From: Corinectria fuckeliana
Taxonomy: Eukaryota > Ascomycota > Sordariomycetes > Hypocreales > Nectriaceae
Direction: 5' to 3'
Assembly (NCBI GenBank): GCA_019137255.1
Contig: WPDH01000027.1
Coordinates: 496,001 to 560,000, forward strand
Length of the DNA stretch: 64,000 nt
Shown piece after piece: positions 23,685 to 34,200 of this stretch. Numbering within the stretch: position 1 is the first letter of the stretch; every line of letters starts with the position of its first letter. Under the pieces are notes generated by a model. That model saw only the letters and a list, made by a program, of their open reading frames with translations, was not told the origin of the DNA and did not search any database. The position numbers and the translations under genes were made by a program.

Positions 23685-25267
23685 ATGGCGCCCAGCGAGA
23701 AGGCGGGCCACCCCTCTACGCTGCGGTACAGCGAGCAGCCTGTTTACACCACCTCCAATGGCGCGCCCATTGGCAACCCTGAGGGCTGGCAGCGCACTGG
23801 GCCTCTCGGTCCTCTGCTGCTCCAGGACTTCCACCTGATTGATGCGCTCTCGCACTTTGACCGTAAGTCAATTCCTATACTCCTTGCATTTGGTGGTCAC
23901 GGAACACCTCGAGTCCGTCGCTTTTGCTCATTCTCAATTGCTTTCCAGGTGAGCGAATCCCCGAGCGTGTCGTTCACGCCAAGGGTGCTGGCGCATACGG
24001 CGAGTTCGAGGTCACCCACGACATCAGCGATCTCACCTCAGCCGACATGCTCAACGGTGTCGGCAAGAAGACCCGAGCCGTTGTCCGTTTCTCCACCGTC
24101 GGTGGTGAGAAGGGCTCTCCCGACTCTGCGCGCGACCCCCGAGGCTTCTCCATCAAGTTCTACACCGAGGAGGGCAACTGGGACTGGGTTTACAACAACA
24201 CGCCAGTCTTCTTCCTCCGCGACCCTACGAAGTTCCCCCTCTTCATCCACACTCAAAAGCGCAACCCTCAGACCAACCTCAAGGATGCCACCATGTTCTG
24301 GGACTACCTCTCCACTCACCAGGAGGCTATCCACCAGGTCATGCACCTCTTCTCTGACCGCGGCACTCCCTACTCCTACCGCTTCATGAACGGCTACTCA
24401 GGCCACACCCACAAGTGGACCAAGCCTGATGGCTCGTTCGTCTACACTCAGGTTCACTTAAAGACCGACCAAGGCAACAAGACCCTCACCGACGCCGAGG
24501 CCGGTAAGCTGGCCTCGGAGAACCCCGACTTCGCCACCCAGGACCTATTCGAGGCCATCCAGCGCGGCGAGTTCCCCAGCTGGACCGTCTACGTCCAGGT
24601 TCTCACCCCCGAGCAGGCTGAGAAGTTCCGCTGGAACATCTTTGACTTGACCAAGGTCTGGCCGCAGAAGGACGTGCCCCTGCGACCCTTCGGCAAGTTC
24701 GCCCTCAACCAGAACGTTCAGAACTATTTCGCCGAGATCGAGCAGGTGGCCTTCTCTCCCTCTCACCTCGTTCCTGGCGTGGAGCCCACCGTCGACCCCG
24801 TCCTCCAGGCCCGCCTCTTCTCCTACCCCGACACCCAGCGCCACCGGCTCGGCGTCAACTACCAGCAGATCCCCGTCAACTCTCCCCTACACGCTTTCAA
24901 TCCTTTCCAACGAGACGGTGCCATGTCAATCCATGCCAACTATGGTGCGAACCCAAACTATCCCTCCTCTTACCGACGCAATACCTACAAGCCGGTGACG
25001 CCCGCCAACACCGATGAGCACTGGGCTGGCAAAGCTGTCCACGAGCTCTTCCAGGACGTCAACGATGACGACTATGTCCAGGCCAAGGGTCTTTGGGACG
25101 TCCTTGGCCGAACTCCCGGCCAGCAAGAAAACTTCATTGGCAACGTCTCGGGCCACCTTTCCGGGGCTCACGTCGACACCCGCGAGCGGACATACGGCAT
25201 GTTCTCCCGTGTCGATGCTGGTCTCGGTGCCGCCATCAAGGAGAAGACGGAGAAGCTTGTCAAATGA
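23685..25267 (+). CDS. monofunctional haem catalase, small-subunit type
   Basis: Two exons, 23685..23862 and 23949..25267, total 1497 nt, 498 aa. Catalase converts hydrogen peroxide to water and oxygen. Essential residues are visible: distal His69 in RVVHAKGAGAYGEF, Asn143 in WVYNNTPVFFLRDP, and proximal haem ligand Tyr352 in RLFSYPDTQRHRLG. Length ~500 aa and lack of the extra C-terminal flavodoxin-like domain place it with small-subunit (clade 3) enzymes. The C-terminus ends ..KEKTEKLVK, not a canonical PTS1 tripeptide, and the N-terminus has no obvious signal peptide, so a cytosolic site is likelier than peroxisomal or secreted; this is inference. The 86-bp intron (23863..23948) splits the Arg60 codon. 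Codon use is strongly C-ending, suggesting high expression. Confidence 0.96.
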
Positions 25268-25586
25268 GCGTCAGTAGAGATGTGTATGTGTCTAATGTGA
25301 TATAAAGGGGAAAATCTTGTATCTGATAGTTGTTTGTGTAGTTGCGGCCTCGACGTTGAACAGATGCCAAATGAAGTGATCTTCCTGCAGAGACGAAAGT
25401 TAATGGGAAAGTTAATGGGAGTCATATATAATGATGTCCAACTGCATTTGAATATTGTGCCCGTCCAAACTGCCTCGCGCATGGCTAGGATGTTTTTGTG
25501 CTAGCCACGTAGAGTTGGCATGTATGCGTACAAGCGGTAGCAAATGAAAGCTGAGTAGTTGTTTTCCTTCAAGGACAAGTTCTTAC
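25268..25586. other. catalase 3' flank, no gene seen
   Basis: A+T-rich sequence between the convergent catalase gene and the small minus-strand gene, with a tandem-like gttaatggga duplication near 25405-25425. Nothing else is recognised. Confidence 0.5.
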
Positions 25587-26337
25587 TTAGTGCAATGTAC
25601 CTATACCATCCCGCCAAATAACACGGTAGTGACTCTTCTTGTTCTCGTTGTGGTCCTCTTGCTTGACAGGTTCGGTGAGTAGCTTTTCATCATCGATATC
25701 CATAGTCATAGGGGCGGGATCATCAGCCCGTTGCGAGCCATCAGTCGATGCAAGCTCGTGTTGACTGTCAGGCAACTCGTTGGCATTTCGCGCAACAGCT
25801 GCTCCCCCCGCTTCAGCGATCTCGCTGGTGCCGGTATCGACGAGAGCCAGCTCGGTATCTTTATCCACCCTTCACATCTCAACGTTAGCATACACTTCCG
25901 AAACTCGGAGCAAGGTCGACAAACGCTTTCAGCTCGAGGGCGCGAGATATTTCCTGCTGGTCCCGCCGTGCCCTCTCGAGGAGTGCCTTGGCCTCCTCGA
26001 GCAGCTCTTCCAGCTCCCCTGGCTCGCACCCAGCGAGGCCCTCCCGCCGCAGCATGTCGCCGTAGAGACGGACGGCCTCGGAAGCGTGCTCCACGTACTC
26101 GCTGGGGGACGTGGACAGGAGCATATGCATCCCGGCTGCATGGTAGCGCCCGAGCCGAGGCTCGGTCAGCAGCTCCTGAGCCACGGTTTCCGCTGCCTCG
26201 CGCTGGCTCTGGGCGTAGAGGGCCCATGCCCACCCGTAGCGCAGGTCGAAGGATCCTGGAGGGGGTTAGGAGACCAGGCACGTTGCGGTTCGCTCGATGA
26301 ATGGCGTACTGCTGAGGGCGTCGGGCTCGCTGCTCAT
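25587..26337 (-). CDS. hypothetical protein, helical N-terminal region and acidic tail
   Basis: Not recognised. Exon 1 is 26337..26310; after a 54-bp intron (26309..26256, gtacgc..ctccag, CTAAC branch) exon 2 starts at 26255 and reads MSSEPDALSRSFDLRYGWAWALYAQSQREAAETVAQELL...YHAAGMHMLLSTSPSEYVEHASEAVRLYGDML, with alternating helices like a TPR protein. The frame ends near 25885. A separate acidic frame (KDTELALVDTGTSEIAEAGG...KQEDHNENKKSHYRVIWRDGIGTLH) runs to the stop at 25587. Joining them needs a second intron at about 25890-25840; one fit is 25900..25855 (donor gtttcg, acceptor ataaag, CTAAC branch between) but I could not decide it. The first exon junction is well supported by phase. 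The 3' exon could instead belong to nothing. Confidence 0.5.
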
Positions 26338-28913
26338 GGCCGCTGCGAGGCTTATCCGTCCTTGTTTCGGGAAGCGTATCGATCGATGGTGGGCTGCGAA
26401 GGCAGGCTAAGCGTCGATTCTAGCCGGACAGCGATTCGGAAACTGGAAGTGTTGATATGACATGCCTGTCTGGGTAGGTATGTGGGAGAAGAAGAAGGAA
26501 TACTAGGAGCGAGATCAACAATGTGCCATCACCTGCTGCCAGTGTGTCGGCAGCTGTCAACAAAGATCCGGCACCTGGCGGCTCCCAGAAAATGCGAGCT
26601 TCTCATGGGCCACACAATCTGACTGCCAGCGTTCGTTTGCGTTTGTCTGCAGGGTAGGTTCAGAGTCACTTGCCAGAATAGCTTCGGTTTCGAGGCAGGG
26701 CGTATAATAGTGGCCAACCCTGGGAAGATGGATTGGCGTCGACTGTGGGCAAGGAATGGACAGCATCCCACCATAATCACATCCAGCCTCAGTCGCGATC
26801 GCGAGTCATGATGTCTCGAAGTATCCAAGTTCCCTCGGTCGAATCGATGGCATGCCATGTCAAGTCCAACTAACACGCAAGGATGCTGCCAACTCCGCCA
26901 GGCCCGAGCCCGGGGCCGGGGCCGGGGCTAGGGTATCGGAGATCTACTCAGATCTGAAACATGCGCCCAGGGTATGGACTTCCGGATGAGGAAATACTTG
27001 CAATCCCCTAGGATCATCTAAAATCAAGCTTGTGGTTACATCCCCGTACGTATGAAACGAGGTACGTATGTCATCACTGGCTCGAGTCACATCACGGAGT
27101 TCATCACAAAACAGGCTGCACCGACAGCAGAGACCTTGGTTGAACATGTTATTGTGTTCGAATTAACTAATACTGCAACGACAAGACAACGAGCAGGGAC
27201 GCTTTGTAGCAAGCAGGCTTGTCCTTGTGCGAGGGAACCGCCACCAGGGCGCATCCTGTTTCCCTCAGCACGCACTAGAGTCCATCTCATACCGCAGGAC
27301 CCGAAGGTCCGGGGGAAGGGTGTTTCCTGCGCGGCAGGCACCCGAATCAACCCGCTTGCGGCCCTCCCAACTCGTCCTGGACAGGTCTTTGCAGAACCAA
27401 GCTGCATTGGCCTGTCCGACGCGAAGGGTTGTGTAGTGAGATGGGAGCTACCATTAGCCCTGGAAGATCCTCGCCATAGCCCCTTTGAGCTCCGACCTCC
27501 TTCAGATGTGGCCACCTGCAAATCCATCTCGAAGCGGCATCCTCCGCTCACCTGCCGGCCTGGCTAGCAGGTCCGGCGGCATCGTGGGATCACCTCCACG
27601 AGGCCATCTGCAGTCTTCCCATGTCCTAGAAAATCGGTGTGCTCGAAGCGACCAGGACTTGTCGGAGTCGAGGTATGCGTCCAGGGCGAGTCGGCCAGAT
27701 AAAGCGGCTCTGTATCGAGATCTGCACAGCAGAAATGAGAACAGAGTCCGGCTCATTGGAAGAATCCCATGAACCCACTTCATATTTCCATGTTTCTTGC
27801 CTTCTAGACGACGCTAGGTCGTCGGGCGCAAGTGCAGTGGTCCCGTTTGACAGCCAGTGTCAGGCTCAGCGGGCATATTCCAGATATGCCGGCATTGGCC
27901 ACGCGATGATGTGTAGTCGAGAGGACCTGGCGCCAAGAGTTACGTAGCCCCGGAATCCAGTCCCGAGATACAGCTTGTCCGCCTAGTCATCGTGCCGAAT
28001 GAATCCGTGTGTCTCAGCGTTGGATAGGCCCGTGAAGAGAAGTCATGTTTCGACATCAAGCCGAAAATTCGAGATTCTGTTCATCAAGTCGTATCGGGTC
28101 TGAAATAGTGGTGGTCATCCGTCATCGATTCGTAAAAGGTCGTCATTAAAGATCATTCGTAAGTCGGGAACAAAGCCGGGGAAAGAATCGAAGCGAGTGT
28201 CGGCAAGATCTATCGAGATCCACGTATTGCGTAGGGCATTCTTCCAGAAGAACCTCTGTATGCCGAAAGAGTGAGGAAGTAGAGTCGGAATGTCGGGGAA
28301 TCGAGAATCCAAAAGGGAAGTTTCTGTCTCGGACTCGGCCGAGCGTCGTGCATTGCTGCGTGTTCCTCTTTTCTTATATGACCCAAAAAAAAAAAGACGG
28401 AAAAAAAAAACCTGAAATCCAAAGTAGAGAGAGAGCAAGCCACCTGTATCAAAATCCCTGCCAATTGTAAATGCATCCAAGTACCCGCCCCGGATCCAGC
28501 CATGTAGTGGTGTGGTAGATGAGAATCCAAGAGATGGAAGTAGCGGAGGTTGTGCAACGACTAGTGGAGGTTTTTCCCGGAGAAGGAAAAAAGGAGCCCA
28601 TTCCAAAACAAAACAAAAAAGATTTCCCCTGACGCACGCTTGCTGTGTGGTAACAAAAGAAAGAAATGAGGTAAAAAAAGAAAGAAAAAAACCCATCAAG
28701 TAGGTTGTCAGATGCGAAGAGGGGATATTTGTTGACTTGATCGAAACACCGTTCCTGATGCAATAAACGCCGAGATGCCTTTGGGGTCGATGATGGTTCT
28801 ATGCCGCTGCGGATTGAAGAGCTCCAACTTTTCTCCGGGAATGTGGATGAGAGGCGTGCAGATTAGGGAGAGGTGGTCACCACTGGGTAGCTGTTGTCCT
28901 GGGGCGCTGGTTG
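26338..28913. other. 2.6-kb intergenic region, no gene seen
   Basis: Both strands were read; frames up to about 190 codons exist (minus 28115-28699, plus 27052-27567) but they lack family resemblance, have scattered rare residues and sit in sequence of ordinary non-coding composition. A-rich tracts lie at 28385-28410 and 28600-28690. Confidence 0.45.
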
Positions 28914-29987
28914 TCACATGATGGTCGCGTACTCATGGTAACGGTCCCAGGCGAAGCCACCCATGTTGCCGCCCATGTTGCCGCCCATGACGCCGCCCAT
29001 GCCCATGCCCATGCCCATGCCGACGCTGACGCCACACTGGGGCGCGAGCATGCTGGGCAGAGGCAGGGCCGGGATCGGGGCTGTGGCCTGGGGCGAACTC
29101 CAGAAGTAGCCGGCGGTGGACTGCGGTTGGCTGTAGGCGGGAGTCGGGGACAGCTGGACGTCGCTCATGCCCATGGGGGCCCAGATGGGGCTGGTGTTGG
29201 AGTCGACCGAGGAGGTGACGCTGGGGCTCGAAGGCAGGACTCTCCAGGCATCCATGGGCATGTTGCCTTGAAGGTTGGGCTGCGACCACATGCTGTTGGC
29301 GGGAGAGCTGGGCAGCAGCGGGGGCTGGCGGACAACATCGACGACACGCGGGGGAGGAGGCAGAAGCGGCTTCATGAGGTTGCAGATGTTGGTCTTGACC
29401 TCGTCGCTCTTGCCGCACAACAGCTCGCCGGCGCCCTCCTCCTCAAGGCCCTCGAGGGCGGACACGTGGGTGCGGAAGACGAACCTGTTGATGGCCTGGA
29501 CGAAGTCGTCGTGGAGCTTCTTGCATTGCTGCTCCTTCTCGGACCAGTCGTAGGTGCTAGCCTTGGCGTCGACGCAGTAGATCTCCTTGTGGTACTCGAC
29601 CAGGGCGTCGATGGAGTCGGCGGTGAGCTTGTAAGCGACCTCGTTGCGCAGGACCATGTCGACGTGGACGATGTAGGCCTCGACGTGGACGAGCTGGTAG
29701 TTGAGGATGGCCTCGACGAGAGGGTTGTTGGGGTCCCGCTTGAAGTCGGCCTCGGGCGTCTTGGGGAGCATGAGCGAGGTCAGGGTCCAGATGGCGTTGG
29801 AGGACGACAGGGTCTCGGTGAGGCAGCGTTGGTGCTGGGGCACGCTGTTGAGGGGACGTTTGACACGGTTGATGCGCTTGAGGGTCTGGGTGAGCCAGGG
29901 CTCGACCTTGGAGCCGAGGACGACGTTGACGGAAGATGCTCGAGGAGCAAAGGCGGCGGCCGAAGCCGGGAGCAGTTGCACAGTCAT
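28914..29987 (-). CDS. hypothetical protein with Pro-rich middle and Met/Gly-repeat C-terminus
   Basis: A single exon of 357 aa from the ATG at 29987. I do not recognise the family. The N-terminal ~190 residues look folded and helical (VEPWLTQTLKRINRVKRPLNSVPQHQRCLTETLSSSNAIWTLTSLML, LVEAILNYQLVHVEAYIVHVDMVLRNEVAYKLTADSIDALVEYHKEIY, DWSEKEQQCKKLHDDFVQAINRFVFRTHVSAL). Then comes a proline-rich stretch (LLPPPPRVVDVVRQPPLLP), a Ser/Pro/Gln-rich low-complexity region and a tail with GMGMGMGMGG and repeated GGNMG. The frame stays open upstream to an ATG at 30449, which would add 154 residues, but a TATA-like element at about 30138 and the Ser/Pro/His composition of that extension argue for the downstream start. 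The low-complexity tail is typical of RNA-associated or regulatory proteins; that is a loose inference. Confidence 0.68.
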   Translation of the reverse strand: MTVQLLPASAAAFAPRASSVNVVLGSKVEPWLTQTLKRINRVKRPLNSVPQHQRCLTETLSSSNAIWTLTSLMLPKTPEADFKRDPNNPLVEAILNYQLVHVEAYIVHVDMVLRNEVAYKLTADSIDALVEYHKEIYCVDAKASTYDWSEKEQQCKKLHDDFVQAINRFVFRTHVSALEGLEEEGAGELLCGKSDEVKTNICNLMKPLLPPPPRVVDVVRQPPLLPSSPANSMWSQPNLQGNMPMDAWRVLPSSPSVTSSVDSNTSPIWAPMGMSDVQLSPTPAYSQPQSTAGYFWSSPQATAPIPALPLPSMLAPQCGVSVGMGMGMGMGGVMGGNMGGNMGGFAWDRYHEYATIM

Positions 29988-30134
29988 GTTAGTTGGGTTG
30001 AGTTGTGTGGCTTGACTTGGCTTGGCTGGCTGGCTGGCTGCCCGTCGTTGGTCGTTAGTCGTTGGTCGTTGCGATTTTAGGCGGGGTATCGAGGCTCGGG
30101 ACGGGAACGGTGGACGGTGGACAAGGGAACAAGA

Positions 30135-30142
30135 ATATATAA
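30135..30142 (-). promoter_or_regulatory. TATA-like element upstream of the 28914-29987 gene
   Basis: On the minus strand the sequence reads TTATATAT, about 150 bp before the ATG at 29987 and within a pyrimidine-rich leader. It supports transcription starting after the upstream ATG at 30449. Confidence 0.4.
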
Positions 30143-30627
30143 AAAAGGGAAGGCGGATGACGGAGGACAGAGCAGGGATTTTTGGAGGAGGGAGGGGAGG
30201 GGAGAGGAGGAAGGAGTTTTGGTCTGGGTGTAATTGAGGGAAATCGCCTGCTAAGCTGCCGCAACCGAGAGAGAAGAGAACGTAGGACGAGTGCTCGTGA
30301 GGAAGAAGAGAAGGGAAGAGGAAAGGGAGGGTGGTGTAGTGGCGGGTTGCGGTGGGGAGATATAGTGCTCTTGCAGTTGTTGCGTCGGGTGTGTGTGCTG
30401 TGCTGTGGGCTGTCCAGTGTGCGCGTCCTAGATAAGTAGTTAGCCCCATGGTACCCCAGTGGACTTATTGTAGTGTGTCGGAGGGCTCCAGCTGCGAGGG
30501 TTGGAGGGAGGGCTACGACGCCATAGTACTTCGCACATGCCGCATTACAGGGCTGTGTCCCCAATAGCGCATGGCTGCTATGGCTGCAGACCTGCAGCAG
30601 TGCCAGGCTTGCAGGTCGATGGGGAGA

Positions 30628-30655
30628 GGGGGGGGGGGGGGGGGTCTAAGCAGNN

Positions 30656-30701
<46 letters not shown>
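30628..30701. repeat. poly-G tracts around NN with duplicated flank (assembly join)
   Basis: 17 G (30628-30644), then TCTAAGCAG, NN (30654-30655), then 46 G (30656-30701) followed by TGTCTAAGCATGG. The word GTCTAAGCA occurs on both sides of the gap, as expected when two contig ends overlap but were not merged. Confidence 0.85.
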
Positions 30702-30702
<1 letters not shown>

Positions 30703-31268
30703 GTCTAAGCATGGATCCATGGAATGGAAGACGGCCCATCGCCAGGCAGCTCCTTCACGGCCCACCACCGAGGGAGCCCGCAGGGCACGAGTCCACTAGC
30801 GACGGGCTGGGCTGGGCTGGGCTGGCGGAGACAGAGCCCGGTGGACGGACCTTTGAAAGTTCAGTCATCACCACTTGCTCAGCCAAAGCAGAAGAGATGG
30901 ACGACCTGGATTAGACCTAGCTTGCGGACGGAACGAGGCTCCATCCGTCTGCATCTGCATGGCAATGACCAAGGTTTTTTGTTTTGTTTTGGGGAGCACC
31001 ATTCCAATTCAGTGCACACACACACACCCCACACACCCTCCCGTCCATCTGGGCTGTGCTCTGCGACGTGCATATGCTACCGTGACCCAGGTAGGTATGT
31101 AGGCTGGCGGCGACGGGCGGAGGTGAAAGCTCCATGTGAAGGCAACTCAGACGGCAGCTGAAAAAAAAAAAAAGAAGGAGAGATGCAGCAGGGCTTGCTG
31201 CTGCATATCGTGCGCCTAGGATCTGAGTACGCACGAAAGAGTCACCACTGGTGAGCCCGGTCGAAGAA

Positions 31269-31293
31269 CAGACAGACAGCCAGCCAGCCAGCC
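31269..31293. repeat. CAGA/CAGC short tandem repeat
   Basis: Two CAGA-type and three to four CAGC units in a row (CAGACAGACAGCCAGCCAGC...). A small microsatellite in intergenic DNA with no visible function. Confidence 0.6.
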
Positions 31294-34200
31294 CTAGGAC
31301 CGGTGGAGGCCGGGTCAGAGGATCATACGCAAGAGCGGCAAGCTCAGCGGCTCATACTATGTACGTACTTACTCAGTAGCTACTATAGTAGTACTAACTC
31401 CGTACTGAGTACTTAGGTACCTATCGACGCCCCGGGAACTTCTGTGCACGCCCCTCTCAGTCTCGCACGTACCGGTACCTCGGACCAGCATCGCCCTAGG
31501 TACACACACTCTCCTCATCGGAGGAAACGTTTCTGTTTCCCTACCTACTGCTCCGATACCGATGCTGAGAGCCAACAAAGGGGGCAACACAGGAAGGGTT
31601 ATCCTCGTCACTAATTCGTACTACATGGTATGTGAAAAAGGCTTAACCGATCCCGCCTTCGGTTCCCCTTGGCCCATGCGTGTCTCTCCATCACTCCATC
31701 ACTCTATCTTACATCACCATCTCGTCTCCGTCTCCGTATCCATCCCCTGCCACAGAGAGCCTAGACCTAGCCGCTGTCATGGCTCGACGGAAACAAGAAA
31801 CGAAACAGGCGCCGGCGCCTCCCAGAAACCCCCTGCCATGAACCCGGTCGCCTCACTTCGTCTTGTCATGAAGAGCAGCCTTCTCCATGGGCTGGCTCTG
31901 TGAATATCTATAGATATGGGACCGTTGTAACTCTAACCACCTTTCACTAGGTACTCCTCTATGCCTGTTTGCCGTACAGTCTAGTCCTAGCTACTCAGGT
32001 GGTCAAGTGTGAAATGTGATATCTACCATGGATCCTGCAGCCAGAGTGCCCCCTCCCCGCCTCATTGCCAATATTTCGCTATCCCCAACACTCCCGGGGT
32101 TAACTTCAGGCCCGTCTCGCCATGGGCGTGGTCTGTTTTCTCGCCGTGTCCTGCAACCTCATCCGCCGTATCTGACAGGTCGTCTTGTTCGGCCTATACT
32201 GATCAGCACGGGCTTCTTTGATGCTCCTGCTTCCATCTTCCCCAGTGATATGGAAAGGATCCGAGACTCAGGAGACTACGGGGGACTGGAAAGACCATCC
32301 GAAGCCAGTCCCAACCAGAGTGGGTGGTGCCGCTTATGCAAGATACAAAATCCAGTAAGCTTCAGGTTGGATCATGCAGCCATCTTGTTTGCACGAGAGA
32401 CAGTGGCCGCTGCCCATTCGTGGGTGGAAGCCTCCAGTACCTTGGTACACGCCAGCCCAAGCACGACTCGGCGACGCCCTCATCGACCTCCTGAGATTGC
32501 GCGTCGACGCCCCGTATCCTCCCTTCTTCTCCGACTTCGTCCGGCGCCGGGCGGGCTGAACCCCAGACCCGCGAGATGATGGTCGACCTGACGAGATGAC
32601 CCTCATCAGACGCTCATCTTCGACCCGTCAATAGCATGCACCAACGCGCATTATCGAGAGGGCGCGATCGGATGACCTGCATACGCATACAGATACCCAG
32701 CCTACTGCGTTATCAGCAGCAGCCGGCATATCATGGCCCGGACTTGAAACAGCTGCATCCGGAGTCAGGTTAGCCCCAGATGAGCGGGATCATAGCCTAG
32801 CTGCTCTCTTTCACGGGTGACAGCGTGAAACCGTAAATCTGGTCTTGGTCCGGCGGGTAATGTATTGTGATCCATTGAGACGAGCTCCAGTCTCCGGGTC
32901 CGGGATTGTCCCCTCATTTTCTCCTTAGGAAGCCGTTCGGGTCGGGCATTCCCTCTCAGCGGCCCGGGATCCGTATCATAGCCGTGGTTCCCGTTAGCAA
33001 GTGCTTAGGGAAACATGCCAGTCTTGCGAGGTGGTTGGTCCTTCAAGACTCGTTCAGTGCCCTGAGTTTCCCAGACTGCGGGAATGGCCCCATAACATCG
33101 CCCATTGAAGCGAACCGGCGTCAGGGACAGGCATCCAGGAGAAAGAGGGGGGCGCGACCAGAGAGATGGAGAACCCCCAAAGGATGGAGAGTAACAAGAG
33201 TCCGTCGACAACCTTTCACACGATGTGAGCTCATCCATGCTAGTGTCGGATGGTGAGCTGAGGCGTCTCTGTCAAAATGGCACTTACAGCCGCTGATTGG
33301 AGGTTGGCTCAAGAGCCGAGAGCGGTCCCAAGTGGGGATCACTCATAGACCGATGACTATCGCCCTGATTGGTCGAAAATCACGGCAGATAGACCAATGG
33401 CTGCTCTAAGAAGGCAGGCCGTGAAGACATCAGAGGAGGAGCCATGAGGAGCCGTCAAGGAACCAGGCTCAAAAAGGCACATGAGCGACTTGATGAGACC
33501 TGGTAACTAGGACGAAGCCAGGCCCCTTGAGGAGAATCAGGAGGAGTCAGGAGGTGCTCTCAGGGGAGTCATTTTCCTCTGGGCTTCCTGGGACCTCTTG
33601 GCTTTACTCTTCAGGCTTGACCCGTAACCAAGTCGGCAGTATGCTGAAGAACACTGTGCCCATCCCTGCTATTCGGGTTCCCGTCTGGGCACTATGCCCC
33701 GCCGGCGGCCCTCTTGTTAGGCCCTGTAGTGGGTTGGGAGCTAAGTGGCATTTTCGAATGCGTCGCAAGATGGTCTCCATCTGCCATGGCGTGGCTCTGT
33801 GGCCAATGGAGGCCCTGAAGACGACTGGTAATATCAGCGGCCCCAAGACATGGGCGCTGCGAGAACGGTGTCTGTTGACTTCTCGCGTCTTGTCGCGAGA
33901 CGCGTAGACGAATTTGTCGAGATCAATGGCTCACCGGCTTCTCTCTGGAGGTAGATGGTTTGCTTGCGACCTCGGGGCAAACGAGCCCGCGATCCACCGA
34001 TGCTCGGTTGCCGTCCCTATCAAGGCGACAAACGGTGACAAGAGCGGCAGGAATGCAGACGCACGTGCATGCCCCAAAGAGCTTGTGCTACAAGTGCGAA
34101 GTACCGATACTCGCATCGTTACACCGCGGGTGTACTCCGAACTGGGCGAAAGGTGCAACGTTGACAAGAGAAGGCGCCTGGTCCAAGGTTCAGTGTCCAC

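Noticed and set aside
25706..26281. 191-codon minus-strand Arg/Gly/Ala-rich frame
   Set aside because: It overlaps the helical-protein frame; high Arg/Gly/Pro content is typical of an out-of-frame reading, though its existence adds to the uncertainty of that gene.
28911..30080. 389-codon plus-strand frame (Val/Asp/Ala/His-rich)
   Set aside because: It is the antisense shadow of the 28914-29987 minus-strand gene; the composition (long V/D/G/L runs) is what reverse-complemented C-ending codons produce, and no domain is visible.
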